DNA of 64,000 nucleotides from Chloroflexota bacterium (lineage in GTDB: Bacteria; Chloroflexota; Anaerolineae; B4-G1): positions 1 to 64,000 of the forward strand of contig JAAEPW010000183.1 in assembly GCA_024232355.1 (NCBI GenBank). The letters run 5' to 3'. Position 1 is the stretch's first letter. Each line of letters opens with the position of its first letter. Shown one piece after another: positions 27,468-37,079 of the stretch. Position numbers and translations under genes: made by a program. The notes beneath the pieces were generated by a model. The model saw nothing but the letters and a program-made list of their open reading frames with translations, searched no databases and had not been told where the DNA came from.

Positions 27468-28310
27468 CTACATCCCAACCAACGTGATCTCTGTGATTTC
27501 GGGTGGACAATTGAATCGCACCGGCTCGTTCGTCACCCCAATGCCCCGGTTCGTGTACTGCCACATATCGTTGACCCGGTACAATCCCTGGTCATACTTC
27601 CACGCCATGTAGGGCAAGAGGATTGCGCCCACACGCGGCAGTCGAATTTGACCTCCGTGACTATGCCCCGAAAGTTGCAACGACACCCGGCCATCCTGGG
27701 AAAACGTGTCGGCCAAATCCGGCTCGTGCGCCAGCAGGACCACCGGTGCCCCGTTCGGCAGGTCTGTTAAAGCGGCGTCCAAATCTGGGTGACCGCTCCA
27801 ACCGTCGTCCACACCCGCCAGATAGAGTGTGTCTTGTCCAACCGTCAGCGGCAGACCTTGATTTTCCAATATCGGCAGACCCTCTGCGGCAAAGGCGCTC
27901 TTGATGGCGTCCAAGTCCGTCCATATCTCGTGATTTCCAATGATCGAAAAGACCCCGTGACGGGCGTCGAGCTTTGCCAGGGCCGGTGCCAGGTCGAAAA
28001 CGGCCTCGGCCTCGTGCCACACGTAATCTCCGGTCAAGACGACCAGGTCTGGCTTGAGGTCATTGGCGATGGCGACCGCCCGTTCCACCAGATCGAGCTG
28101 GGTCAGTGGGTACAAGTGAAAGTCGGTGAGTTGGACAATGGTGAACCCCTCCAACACCGATTTCAGATTCCGGATGGGGACCTGGACCCGTTCGATCACC
28201 AGTTGATCCGATTCGTTGTGCAGGTACAAGTAGGTGGAAGAAGTAGCGGCACAGCCCAACGTCGCTGCTGCGCCAAGTGCCAGAAACTTGCGTCTGCTTA
28301 TTTTTGTCAT
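27468..28310 (-). CDS. Tat-exported metallophosphoesterase
   Basis: Start at the ATG at 28310 (280 residues) because GGAAG lies 5 nt upstream; the ATG at 28322 is less well placed. The N-terminus is a twin-arginine signal (SRRKFLALGAAATLGCAATS), with a possible lipobox-like Cys. The calcineurin-like core shows LTDFHLYP, LTGDYVW, IGNHEIW, LLAHEPD and SGHSHGGQIRLP, the full set of dinuclear metal ligands. Closest in layout to YaeI/YkuE-type phosphodiesterases that act on lipid substrates outside the membrane. Only 2 nt separate it from the upstream gene, so it belongs to the large operon. Confidence 0.88.
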   Translation of the reverse strand: MTKISRRKFLALGAAATLGCAATSSTYLYLHNESDQLVIERVQVPIRNLKSVLEGFTIVQLTDFHLYPLTQLDLVERAVAIANDLKPDLVVLTGDYVWHEAEAVFDLAPALAKLDARHGVFSIIGNHEIWTDLDAIKSAFAAEGLPILENQGLPLTVGQDTLYLAGVDDGWSGHPDLDAALTDLPNGAPVVLLAHEPDLADTFSQDGRVSLQLSGHSHGGQIRLPRVGAILLPYMAWKYDQGLYRVNDMWQYTNRGIGVTNEPVRFNCPPEITEITLVGM

Positions 28311-28312
28311 AG

Positions 28313-28948
28313 TTACTTCCATGTCTCCAATATATCCCGCCATTCCTGCGCGCGGGTGATGATGCGCTCACGCCGCCGCTCGACGAGCGCAGCCACGATC
28401 ACCATCAGTAAACCAACGCCAAGCATAATGAACCAACGATTCACCTCGTACACACGGACCAGCACCACGATTTGCACCACGACGTTGAGCACGCTGGCCG
28501 CCAGGCCGATAAAGAACGGCGCTTTTGCCCGGCGCGATGCCCCCCACCCGATCACGATCAATCCCTCAACGACAAACAGCCCAAAATAGCGCAAACCCTG
28601 CGCGCCATCGAGTGATTGGATGAACGTGATGAGCAACAGCAGAGCCAAGCCAAAACTCTCCACGATGGTGGCGAACGGGCCGCGCCCCTGGCGACGTTCC
28701 AGATAGCCCACGCCGGTGAAATACAGACCAATCGGGATGGCGTACCACTGCGGCTGTCTGACACCCCACGTAATGAGCCCCAATACCCAAGCCGACTCTA
28801 GCATCGCCGTTCCGAGATAGCCCAAACGATAGCGACGATCACGGCAAGCGATGACGAGACAGAACGCCCCGGCCAAGGCCAGAGTAATCGCAAGTGCAGT
28901 GATGACAACAGCCACAGCAGTCATTTGCGTCAATGTCTTTGTCACCAT
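28313..28948 (-). CDS. Stand-alone copy of the C-terminal membrane block of the giant protein
   Basis: 211 residues from the ATG at 28948 (GGGGG site), six or so TM helices. Nearly the whole sequence aligns with the last 200 residues of the adjacent 2,541-residue protein: QPQWYAIPIGLYFTGVGYLE versus QPQWYAIPAGLYFTGVGYLE, ATIVESFGLA, FIQSLDGAQG, FFIGLAASVLNVV and the end QEWRDILETW versus QEWRDTLETW. The DNA is also clearly similar (around 28320-28860 versus 28960-29500). This is a tandem partial duplication retained as its own gene, 2 nt downstream of the giant gene. The function is unknown. Confidence 0.85.
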   Translation of the reverse strand: MVTKTLTQMTAVAVVITALAITLALAGAFCLVIACRDRRYRLGYLGTAMLESAWVLGLITWGVRQPQWYAIPIGLYFTGVGYLERRQGRGPFATIVESFGLALLLLITFIQSLDGAQGLRYFGLFVVEGLIVIGWGASRRAKAPFFIGLAASVLNVVVQIVVLVRVYEVNRWFIMLGVGLLMVIVAALVERRRERIITRAQEWRDILETWK

Positions 28949-28950
28949 TC

Positions 28951-31900
28951 TTACCCCCAAGTCTCCAGCGTATCCCGCCATTCCTGCGTGCGGGCAATGA
29001 TCTGCCCACGCTTTCGCTCGCCCCATGCGGCGACGGCCAACAGCATCAGGCCGACGCCCAGGACGATGAACCAGCGATTGATATCGTACACTTGGACCAG
29101 CACCACGATTTGCGCCACGACGTTGAGCACGCTGGCTGCCAAGCCGATAAAGAACGGCATTTTGAGCCGCTGCGTGGCCCCCCACCCAATCACGATCAAC
29201 CCCTCGCCGAGCAGCAGCACGAAATAGGGGAATCCTTGCGCGCCGTCGAGCGATTGGATAAACGAGGTCACTAACAGCACGGCCAGCCCAAAGCTCTCCA
29301 CGATAGTGGCAAACACACCACGCTTCCGGCGGCGTTCGAGATAGCCCACGCCGGTGAAATAGAGACCAGCGGGGATAGCGTACCACTGCGGCTGGCTTAC
29401 ATCCTGGTCGATGAGCATCAGTGCCCACGCCAGTTGCAGCATCGCCATCCCCAGATAGCCCAGATAGTGACGGTGCCCGCGGTAGGCGATGGCGAGGTAG
29501 AGCGATCCGGCAAAGGCCAGCGCGAACGCGAACGCGGTGGTATACGAAGCGACGAATGGCAAAGTTGCGACAACGGCCACGGCGGTCAAGAACATCGCCA
29601 CGTTGGTCAGTGGTTTGCTCCAGATGGTAAAGGCGGCCTTTTTGGTATATTCTGTGATCAGTGCGACGAAATACAGCCCGAAGCCGATCCCTCCGACCCA
29701 GGCGAACGTATCGGCAAAGGGGAACGATGCCCAGCCCAACCGGTAGCCCACGCCGAGCAGGAAAAGGCCTAGCGCGCCATACACCAGCGTGGTATCCAGC
29801 CACAGCATTGCGAACAATCCTAACAAAAGCGCGTTCCCGGCGGCGAGGATGATGCCCGTCTCAAAACTGAGCAGTGCGAGCGTTTGCCAGATGACCAGGT
29901 CGAGCGCGGCAAAGATAAAGAGCGGCTGCGCCCACGAGGGCGTGACGAGATGACCCAAGAAAGGCAAGTTCCCAAAATCCAGCTTGTATCGCTCCAGCTT
30001 GAAAATCCATTTGCCCGTGCGAGACCGGCGTGCGACCGGAAAGAGCAAGCTGAGCGCGTACCCCATCAGGGCCGTGATCCACGTCATCCCCAGGAACGGC
30101 AAGGTGATATAGTACTTGGGGTTCCCGGAGGGATCGATGGCAAAGTACGTGGCCAGCGCCAGGTGCGCCGTCAGCAGACCCGGATACAACCAGGCGGGGT
30201 AGCGGAAAAGGACGGCAGAGACCGTGTATATGGCCGCGCCCGCCGCCAGGGCCATCGTGAACGCCCGCATATCGCCTTGCGAGAGAACCATCATACTCAC
30301 GCTCATCCCGTAGGCCAGCAGGTAGAACGGCATCGCCGGGTGAGTGAGGGCGGCGATGAACGTGCGCAGGTTTTTGATACCCAGCGGTTTCCTTTGAAAA
30401 CCCAGCCGTCCCAACCCGATGTAGGCGACGATGAGAGGCAGCCAGCCCAGCCCATACCAGCGCGGCTCCAACGATGTGAGCGTCATGCCGAGATAGTACG
30501 GCACTGCCGCCAACCACGCGGCGGGGTAGAGAAAGACCGCTTCACGAAAAGCCCAGGCCGAGAGAGCGTACAGCACCACGCCCGCCGAATAGATATTGAT
30601 CGCCAAGTACTCGTCGCTGGTGCTGGCAGCGGCCAGGGCGATTGCGCTCAGGATGTAACCGGGCGCATAGAACGGCAGCGCAAAGCGGGAAACCAAGCCC
30701 TTGCGACCCCAGTCGAACAAGCGCCCAATTCCAAAGTATACAAACGCCAATGCCATCAGCGTGCCGCTCACCCACGGCGCGGTGAGGGATTCGTTGTGAT
30801 GCAGGGTGAGCAACGCAATGGCCGGGACGAGGACGTTGGCAAGATATAGCCAGAACGGTTGTCGAAAGATATAGGCCGAGACCGCATAGACCACCACGTC
30901 GAGGGCGAGCACATAGATCGTCAGTGCCAGGTCGTCGTAGGTTATCATTGCGCCGAGGGCGGTGAGAGCATAGCCCGCGCTGTAGAGGGGCCAGGTGTAC
31001 TCGGATTTGACGCGGCGGGCCGCCAGCCCAAAGGCGATATAGATCGGTGCGGACAGGGCCAGGGCCAACCCACGCCAGGCCAGGGGCACTTGATTATGTG
31101 TCAAGAGTTGGGTCAGCCAGACCGGGAAAGCGTAGGCGGCGAAAAAGAGAAAGACCGTGCGCACCGCGCGTCGTGCCACCGTGCCCGGTTTGCGCCAAAA
31201 GAGTCCGATGAGATCATCAAATGAGCGGTGTTGCTTGTAGTGCACCAGCACTTGCGAGATCAATGCCAACCCGATGGCTGCGGCCAGGGTATAGACGTTG
31301 ACGAGACGGTCCCTTGCAGACCAGGCGAGGGCAAAACCAGCCAGGGTGTAGGCCACAAGATACGGACCGTGCGCGTAGCGTACTTTTCTCTCCCGGTCCA
31401 GCACGAATCCGATCACGAGCAGCACCGCCGCCCACCCAGTCCATATCCAGGCAAATCGTGGGTGGGAAACCTGCGTGAATGCAGCCCGGTCGTAGACGAT
31501 CCAGGCCAGGGTGTAGGGAAACACGCTCAACCAGGACGCCACGTGGGCGAAAAAGCGCCGCCGAAGCGCCCACGCCGAGGCCGCGTAAAAGGTCACGGCC
31601 AATGCCTGCAACAAGATAACGGCCAGCCCACGCGGTGCCTCTGGTGGGAGATGAGATCTGCCACTGAAAAAGTATACAGTGAGCGGCACGCTGATGACCA
31701 ATCCGACGATGGTATAGAACTGGGCAGCGGTGTGGAACGGCCAGGCATACGTGCGCATGGCGCCAGATGTGCGTTCGGCACGCCGCAGCAAAACCGCCAA
31801 TCCGAGAAAGAGCAAGGCGGGCACGCCAAAACCCAGCCAGACAAACTCGTCCGCAAACGTAATAGTCTCGACGGCGTTCAGTTGGCGCAGCAAGAGCACG

Positions 31901-34900
31901 CACCAGATCGGGAACGGCCACGCCGCCAGCCACAAGAACGCGCCGCGCACCGCCGAACGTGCCGTGCTCTGCTTTTTTCCAAAGAACGCGGCCATCAACT
32001 CGTCCCAGGTCCGATGTTGGTTAACGTGTACCAGCACTGCCGACCAGACAGCGGCAAGGATACCGAGGCCCAGTGTCCACAGCAATACGCCACGATCGAA
32101 CACCATCTCTTGTACCGCAAGGGCAGACGTCCACACAATCGCAAACACGGCGAGGGCATAGCCGCCGAGGTATGGCCCGTGTGAGTAACGGACTTTGGCA
32201 CGGTCCAACAGCACGCCCGTCAGCAAATGCACCAGGCTCAACACCGACCAAACGATGCCGTACTGCGGAAAGGTCAACGGCTGGCCGAAAATGGCCGCGC
32301 CATAGGTGATAAAGAACAATGTCACTGGGAAGAAACTCAACGCCGTGGTCACGTATGTGAAAAAGCGCGAGCGCAGTACCCGGGCCGAGGCCGCGTAAAA
32401 GATGATCGCCAGCGCTTGCAGCATGATAAAGGCTAGAGCACTCAGTTCCTCGTCGGGGAGACGATACCGTCCGCCGAGGAAACGCGCGGTGAGCGACGCA
32501 CTGATGAACAAACCCAGGGCAGTGTAGAATTGGGCAGAGGTGTGGAACGGCCAGGAATATGTTCGCTCAGCACGTCGCAACCAGACAGCCAACCCAAGGA
32601 ACAGCAAGGCGGATGCGCTCAAGCCCAACCATGCGAATTCTCCAATGACGTTTAGTTGACGCAGCAAGAGCACGCACCAGATCGGAAACGACCACGCCGC
32701 CAGCCACAGGAACGCGCCCCGTGCCACCGAACGCGCCGTGCTCTGCTTTTGCCCAAAGAGGTCGGCCATCAGGTCATCCCAGGTGCGGTGCCGGTTAAAG
32801 TGTACGAGGATCGCCGACCAGACAGCCGCAAGGATGCCGAGGCCCAACGTCCACAACAACATAGTATAGTCGGGCAATGTCTCCTGCATCGCAAGCGCAA
32901 ATGCCCATACAATCGCGAACGCGCCGAGGGCATAGCCGCCGAGGTATGGCCCGTGCGCGTACTGGACTTTGGCACGGTCCAGCAGCACGCCCGCCAGCAG
33001 GTGTGCCCAGCCCAGCACCGACCAGACGATTCCGTACTGGGGCAGTGTCAGGGGTTGGCCGAAAATGACCTCGCCGTAGCCGACAAAGAACAATGTCACC
33101 GGGAAAAAGACCAGCCACGGTTCAAAGTGGAGCGGCCAGCGGCTGTAATAGAGCCGCGCCGCGAGCATTGTCAGACCAACGGCCAGCGACTGGGCCAGGA
33201 TGATGGGGAAAAAGTTTTCGACCGGTCTGTCAGTGAACGCCGCCACTGTTCCGCTCGCTGTGAGCAGCAGGCCGAGGGTGCAAAGGGCTATGGTTCCCAT
33301 TCCCAGGGGCCAGCGGAAGGTGAGGAACCACGCTTTCTCTTTGGCTAACGCAATGACGCGCTCGGCCAGCATATATGCCACGGCCAGCCCCACCCAGGCG
33401 GTGGCGTCGTATTCGGGGGGGATGTGCAGGAGTGTGAGCGTCTGGCCAAAGGCGATGGCAAAGGTCAGTGCGCCCACCCACGCAAAGGGAGGCTGCCGGA
33501 AACGGTAGGCGCCAAAGACCTGCAAGCCGGTCACGATCAGGGGAACCACGACGCCTACCATTGGCAAGTCTGGCCGGTACGCGCCCAAGCGCCCCATCAG
33601 GGAGGTCAATAACGCATAGGCCGACAGTCCGTATCCCACGATGTAAACGGGCAGCGAGAGCTTGCGCTCTTGCTTGTCGAGCCAGACGCCCAACGGTATG
33701 TACGCCAGGCTCACTAACAGTGCATAGGCTAACGAATGCGCGTGCGAGGGCAGTGACGTGCGTCCCAAGGAAAGATCAAAAGGCCAGATGAACAGCAACG
33801 CGGCTGCGGCCGTCTCTAGGACGCGACGGTACACAGACGCCAGTGCAGCCAGCACGCCGACGACGATGTACAAGGTGATCAACTGCGCCCAAGTATCACT
33901 CCAAGCGGCCAGCACACCGATGACCGCCAGCGGATAGGCATAGGTATGGAATGGCAGGCGATATTCTACTTTGCGCTGGGACAATAATTGCCCCAGGCCA
34001 ACGTAGGCCAGCGCGAGACCCGCCAGCGCCACGCCCAACCAGGGCCGATCGCCCTCCGCAGCAGACCAGAACACCGTCAGCCACACCGGTGCCAATAGGC
34101 CCACAGGCCAGAGGAAAATTGCGCGCTCGATCTGGTTTGGCAGCCACGTCACCCAGTTGGAGAGTGCCGGGTGTCGGCCGCTATCGTGTACCACTGCCGA
34201 GACGATATAGACGATGATCACGCCTCCCAGCGCGACCAAGGTCGGTACGCTGATCGTTGTCAGGCCATAAGTAAAGATCAGCCCGCACAGTCCGAAAAGC
34301 ACCAAGAGAGCGAGAATGTGCGCCCACATGTTGAGCCACCGGCCATACTCGTCCGCCGCGCGAAGGATCACCGCGATTCCTAGGTATGCCAGGGCCAATC
34401 CTGCCCAAGCGCTCATCAACCACGCACCCCAATACGCCACGGCCAAGTCGTCCAGCCATTGCGCGACGGCAAACGTGAACGGCGCGACGAACAATCCAGC
34501 AGCCAAGAGCACCAGGACCGGGCGGCGGAAGAGGTAGGCGCACGCCGCGAGGACGAATGCCGCCAGCGTGAGGGCGATGACACCGGCCCACAGATCGGAC
34601 GGCAGCGTCCCGAACCCGACCAGCACCGCAACCGACACCATCCCAAAGCCAACCAAGTACGCCGCCGCGAGATAGCCGCGCCTTTGTTTCCAGCCTTTGT
34701 CGAGTTGCGTTCCCATCCACCGTCCGGCGAGGATGTAGAAAAACCCCACCACAGCCGCGATCGAGGCGTACCATTCGATGGGCAAATCCACAGCTATGAG
34801 CGCAAAGAGCACCGCACCGACCGAACTCCACACTGTGGCGTGGGCAGCGATGGTCGCCGGGAAACGCCACGCCAGCAAGCCGTAACTGAGCGTCGCCAGG

Positions 34901-36576
34901 AAAAACGCCGCCATTTGCCCAAACGCCGCGTCTCCGGGAACAAATATCACAACGGCCAGGCTCGCGGGGATGAGGATTTGCGGCAGGTATCGGGATGCGC
35001 GGGCCATATTTTTCCAGTGACCGGTCGCCTGCCCGAGACTCGCGGCAACCCCGATCATCAGTAGCGACGAGGCAGTCACCGAGGCCACGCTCCATTCAAT
35101 CGGCAGACTGAGCAGACGCGTAAAGGCCAACATCGCGCTGCTCCCGCCGATCAGGGTGATGTAATCGAAAAACTCACTGGGAAGCCGCCACGCAGTGAGC
35201 GCATAGACGATCATGCAAAAGATCGAGGCTACCATCCAGTAGGCGTTTCCGTTCAGTCGCACGCCCATATCAAAGAACTGTTGGTACGCCGCCGCAAAGG
35301 CCACTGCCACGAGCAGCGCGCCGATACCGGTTAGCACGCCTCCTACTTCAGGCAATTCGAGCTTGGCCCGAGCGCCCCATCCGAGCAGGTAGAATGCCAT
35401 CGGTGCTGCGGCCATAAAGGTCAGTTTCACTATTCCGGGGAAATTATTCCAAAAGAGAATGACCAAGATGGCAGATGCAACAACGATCATAAAAGCACCC
35501 AGGTAGAGCAATCCGCGCAATAGCGCGCCAGAGACAGCGGCCTCGACGGCTTTTTCCCACACCTTGCCCCAGTCGATGGGCGGCTTTTTGGGTTTGGGCG
35601 GCGCTTTCGGGATGGGTTTAGGACGAGGCGCTGGCGGCGCAGCCGGTTTGGGCCTGGGTGCAGGAGTGGAGGGGGCAAGTTTTTTGATCTTTACGGGAGG
35701 TGGAGGTGGAGGTGCAGGTGGCGCGGGTTGCAAGAGAGCGGCTCGTTTCCCCTCCAGATAACGACGCAATGACGAGGTATGGGAAAGAGACAAGCGGAAC
35801 TTTGTGGACCATTGTGGCAGCGATTTGAGGGCGAAATCGAACACCTGCAAATCTGAAGGCGGCTCTGTCTCGACAGATGTGTCGGCCAGATTTTTACGCA
35901 GATCGTTGGCTTGGCCCGCGAGATACTTGTGCAAGACGTCGGCAATGTTGAGGCCGCTTCGATTCGTCTTGACCCAATCCCAGAGATGCTGCCGTGTGGC
36001 TTCTATCAGGGCCAGTTGGTGCGCGGTGCGCTGCGAGAGGGCGGCGCGCTCGCGGGTCAGGTGATTGTACAGCGACTTGGCGTCGGCTAGGGGGAGTGAA
36101 AGTGATTTGGTCCACACCGGCAGGGATTCAATGCCAAAGTCGAGCACTTGCACCTCGGAAGGCGGCCCCACTCGAACGGCCCGGCCAGCGAGTTGTTTTT
36201 TCAGGTCGTTGGCCTGGTGGGAGAGGTATCCGCGCAGTTTGGCCGCAGCGGCAGGGGGGATGCCGGTCGCCTTGGCCCACACCGGAACCTGTCCGAGGGC
36301 GGCTTCCACCAGGGCCAGTTTGGGCGCGATCTCTTTGGGTGATAACAACGGCGCGAGGTGCAGCGCGCTGCGCAGGTCGCCCAGTTGGCGCAGGGTTTCG
36401 TCCCGCAGCCGCGCGTGGGCTGTTGGCCCAAGGATGCGGGCGCGCTCGTTCAGCCAATCCAGGAGGTATTCCATGTGTTGGAAGGTTTCGAGCGTATCCC
36501 GGTCGTACGCTTCGCCGCACGTGGAGCACTTGAGCAGTGCTGTATCCGAAACGTGTTTGCAATTAGGACATTTCAT
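28951..36576 (-). CDS. Giant modular polytopic membrane protein (2,541 aa) with N-terminal zinc ribbon
   Basis: Cys3, Cys6, Cys17 and Cys20 form a zinc ribbon. Residues 25-275 are helical with a repeated pattern (LPVWTKSLSLPLADAKSLY and LPQWSTKFRLSLSHTSSLRR). A Pro/Lys-rich linker lies at about 279-340. The remaining 2,200 residues are a near-continuous run of TM helices, perhaps 60-70. A module of about 260 residues recurs at roughly 1155-1410, 1410-1685 and, more diverged, 1685-1960 (shared GQPLT-PQYGIVWSVL, VLLDRAKV-Y-HGPYLGGYAL, KQSTARS--RGAFLWLAAW-FPIWCVLLLRQLN). It overlaps the GDYXXLXY gene by 4 nt and shares its operon with DUF2157 and DUF4401 genes, with which it has a similar membrane style. 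No catalytic motif was seen. Confidence 0.85.
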   Translation of the reverse strand: MKCPNCKHVSDTALLKCSTCGEAYDRDTLETFQHMEYLLDWLNERARILGPTAHARLRDETLRQLGDLRSALHLAPLLSPKEIAPKLALVEAALGQVPVWAKATGIPPAAAAKLRGYLSHQANDLKKQLAGRAVRVGPPSEVQVLDFGIESLPVWTKSLSLPLADAKSLYNHLTRERAALSQRTAHQLALIEATRQHLWDWVKTNRSGLNIADVLHKYLAGQANDLRKNLADTSVETEPPSDLQVFDFALKSLPQWSTKFRLSLSHTSSLRRYLEGKRAALLQPAPPAPPPPPPVKIKKLAPSTPAPRPKPAAPPAPRPKPIPKAPPKPKKPPIDWGKVWEKAVEAAVSGALLRGLLYLGAFMIVVASAILVILFWNNFPGIVKLTFMAAAPMAFYLLGWGARAKLELPEVGGVLTGIGALLVAVAFAAAYQQFFDMGVRLNGNAYWMVASIFCMIVYALTAWRLPSEFFDYITLIGGSSAMLAFTRLLSLPIEWSVASVTASSLLMIGVAASLGQATGHWKNMARASRYLPQILIPASLAVVIFVPGDAAFGQMAAFFLATLSYGLLAWRFPATIAAHATVWSSVGAVLFALIAVDLPIEWYASIAAVVGFFYILAGRWMGTQLDKGWKQRRGYLAAAYLVGFGMVSVAVLVGFGTLPSDLWAGVIALTLAAFVLAACAYLFRRPVLVLLAAGLFVAPFTFAVAQWLDDLAVAYWGAWLMSAWAGLALAYLGIAVILRAADEYGRWLNMWAHILALLVLFGLCGLIFTYGLTTISVPTLVALGGVIIVYIVSAVVHDSGRHPALSNWVTWLPNQIERAIFLWPVGLLAPVWLTVFWSAAEGDRPWLGVALAGLALAYVGLGQLLSQRKVEYRLPFHTYAYPLAVIGVLAAWSDTWAQLITLYIVVGVLAALASVYRRVLETAAAALLFIWPFDLSLGRTSLPSHAHSLAYALLVSLAYIPLGVWLDKQERKLSLPVYIVGYGLSAYALLTSLMGRLGAYRPDLPMVGVVVPLIVTGLQVFGAYRFRQPPFAWVGALTFAIAFGQTLTLLHIPPEYDATAWVGLAVAYMLAERVIALAKEKAWFLTFRWPLGMGTIALCTLGLLLTASGTVAAFTDRPVENFFPIILAQSLAVGLTMLAARLYYSRWPLHFEPWLVFFPVTLFFVGYGEVIFGQPLTLPQYGIVWSVLGWAHLLAGVLLDRAKVQYAHGPYLGGYALGAFAIVWAFALAMQETLPDYTMLLWTLGLGILAAVWSAILVHFNRHRTWDDLMADLFGQKQSTARSVARGAFLWLAAWSFPIWCVLLLRQLNVIGEFAWLGLSASALLFLGLAVWLRRAERTYSWPFHTSAQFYTALGLFISASLTARFLGGRYRLPDEELSALAFIMLQALAIIFYAASARVLRSRFFTYVTTALSFFPVTLFFITYGAAIFGQPLTFPQYGIVWSVLSLVHLLTGVLLDRAKVRYSHGPYLGGYALAVFAIVWTSALAVQEMVFDRGVLLWTLGLGILAAVWSAVLVHVNQHRTWDELMAAFFGKKQSTARSAVRGAFLWLAAWPFPIWCVLLLRQLNAVETITFADEFVWLGFGVPALLFLGLAVLLRRAERTSGAMRTYAWPFHTAAQFYTIVGLVISVPLTVYFFSGRSHLPPEAPRGLAVILLQALAVTFYAASAWALRRRFFAHVASWLSVFPYTLAWIVYDRAAFTQVSHPRFAWIWTGWAAVLLVIGFVLDRERKVRYAHGPYLVAYTLAGFALAWSARDRLVNVYTLAAAIGLALISQVLVHYKQHRSFDDLIGLFWRKPGTVARRAVRTVFLFFAAYAFPVWLTQLLTHNQVPLAWRGLALALSAPIYIAFGLAARRVKSEYTWPLYSAGYALTALGAMITYDDLALTIYVLALDVVVYAVSAYIFRQPFWLYLANVLVPAIALLTLHHNESLTAPWVSGTLMALAFVYFGIGRLFDWGRKGLVSRFALPFYAPGYILSAIALAAASTSDEYLAINIYSAGVVLYALSAWAFREAVFLYPAAWLAAVPYYLGMTLTSLEPRWYGLGWLPLIVAYIGLGRLGFQRKPLGIKNLRTFIAALTHPAMPFYLLAYGMSVSMMVLSQGDMRAFTMALAAGAAIYTVSAVLFRYPAWLYPGLLTAHLALATYFAIDPSGNPKYYITLPFLGMTWITALMGYALSLLFPVARRSRTGKWIFKLERYKLDFGNLPFLGHLVTPSWAQPLFIFAALDLVIWQTLALLSFETGIILAAGNALLLGLFAMLWLDTTLVYGALGLFLLGVGYRLGWASFPFADTFAWVGGIGFGLYFVALITEYTKKAAFTIWSKPLTNVAMFLTAVAVVATLPFVASYTTAFAFALAFAGSLYLAIAYRGHRHYLGYLGMAMLQLAWALMLIDQDVSQPQWYAIPAGLYFTGVGYLERRRKRGVFATIVESFGLAVLLVTSFIQSLDGAQGFPYFVLLLGEGLIVIGWGATQRLKMPFFIGLAASVLNVVAQIVVLVQVYDINRWFIVLGVGLMLLAVAAWGERKRGQIIARTQEWRDTLETWG

Positions 36577-37079
36577 TTGTCAGACTCCTCATCAGCAGGC
36601 CCAAGCGGTTCTAGATCAGGGCCGCGCAATCCCACGAGCACGCCTTCTCCAGATTCCGAGACCCTGAATTCGCCGTAACGGGCGGTGTCGTAATATTCGG
36701 CGTGCCCTTCCTGGAAAAAGAAGGACTCGACTCCCACACGAACGTTCCAGTCACGCACGCGGTACCGCAGGAGCAATTCCCCGTCGGCGAGCGGCGTCTG
36801 GGGATCGTGAATGCGCACCAGGCTGGCGACGTTTCTTTTATCCACTCGCAGCACCAGATAGCCGTCTGCCGGTGGATCATAGTCGTGCACGTCTTGAGCT
36901 AGATCGTATCCCAAGCGCATATAATCTCCCTGGATCAAGGAGCGGGGGTCTACGGGTGCCAGTTCAAGAAAGATCGTCTGGCCGTGAGAGATCACGCGCT
37001 CCTTTTGAATAATCAGGCCGTTGACCAGAACGATGATCGATAAGGCAACGATAAACATTACGGTATAGCGGAGCTTCAT
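36573..37079 (-). CDS. GDYXXLXY-domain protein
   Basis: 168 residues. One TM helix (VMFIVALSIIVLVNGLIIQK) followed by an external domain with the diagnostic GDYMRLGY at 51-58 (preceded by APVDPRSLIQ). The family is named for this motif and is usually encoded with DUF2157 and DUF4401 membrane proteins, exactly as here. Four-nt ATGA-type overlaps at both ends show translational coupling. No biochemical role is established for the family. The C-terminal half (RVGVESFFFQEGHAEYYDTA) is well conserved in style. Confidence 0.88.
   Translation of the reverse strand: MKLRYTVMFIVALSIIVLVNGLIIQKERVISHGQTIFLELAPVDPRSLIQGDYMRLGYDLAQDVHDYDPPADGYLVLRVDKRNVASLVRIHDPQTPLADGELLLRYRVRDWNVRVGVESFFFQEGHAEYYDTARYGEFRVSESGEGVLVGLRGPDLEPLGPADEESDK

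Noticed and set aside
28949..29803. Long upstream extension of the C-terminal-copy gene
   Set aside because: The extension is an out-of-frame reading of the giant protein gene; the real start at 28948 has a ribosome site and matches the homologous block.
31500..33110. Regular near-identical segments that could suggest a repeat array or CRISPR
   Set aside because: Units are about 780-820 bp and coding; they are the duplicated modules of the giant membrane protein. No short direct repeats with spacers were found anywhere in the window.
29884..35095. Several 200-320-codon frames on both strands within the giant gene
   Set aside because: All are shadows of the 2,541-codon frame, rich in Arg and Gln and lacking domains.
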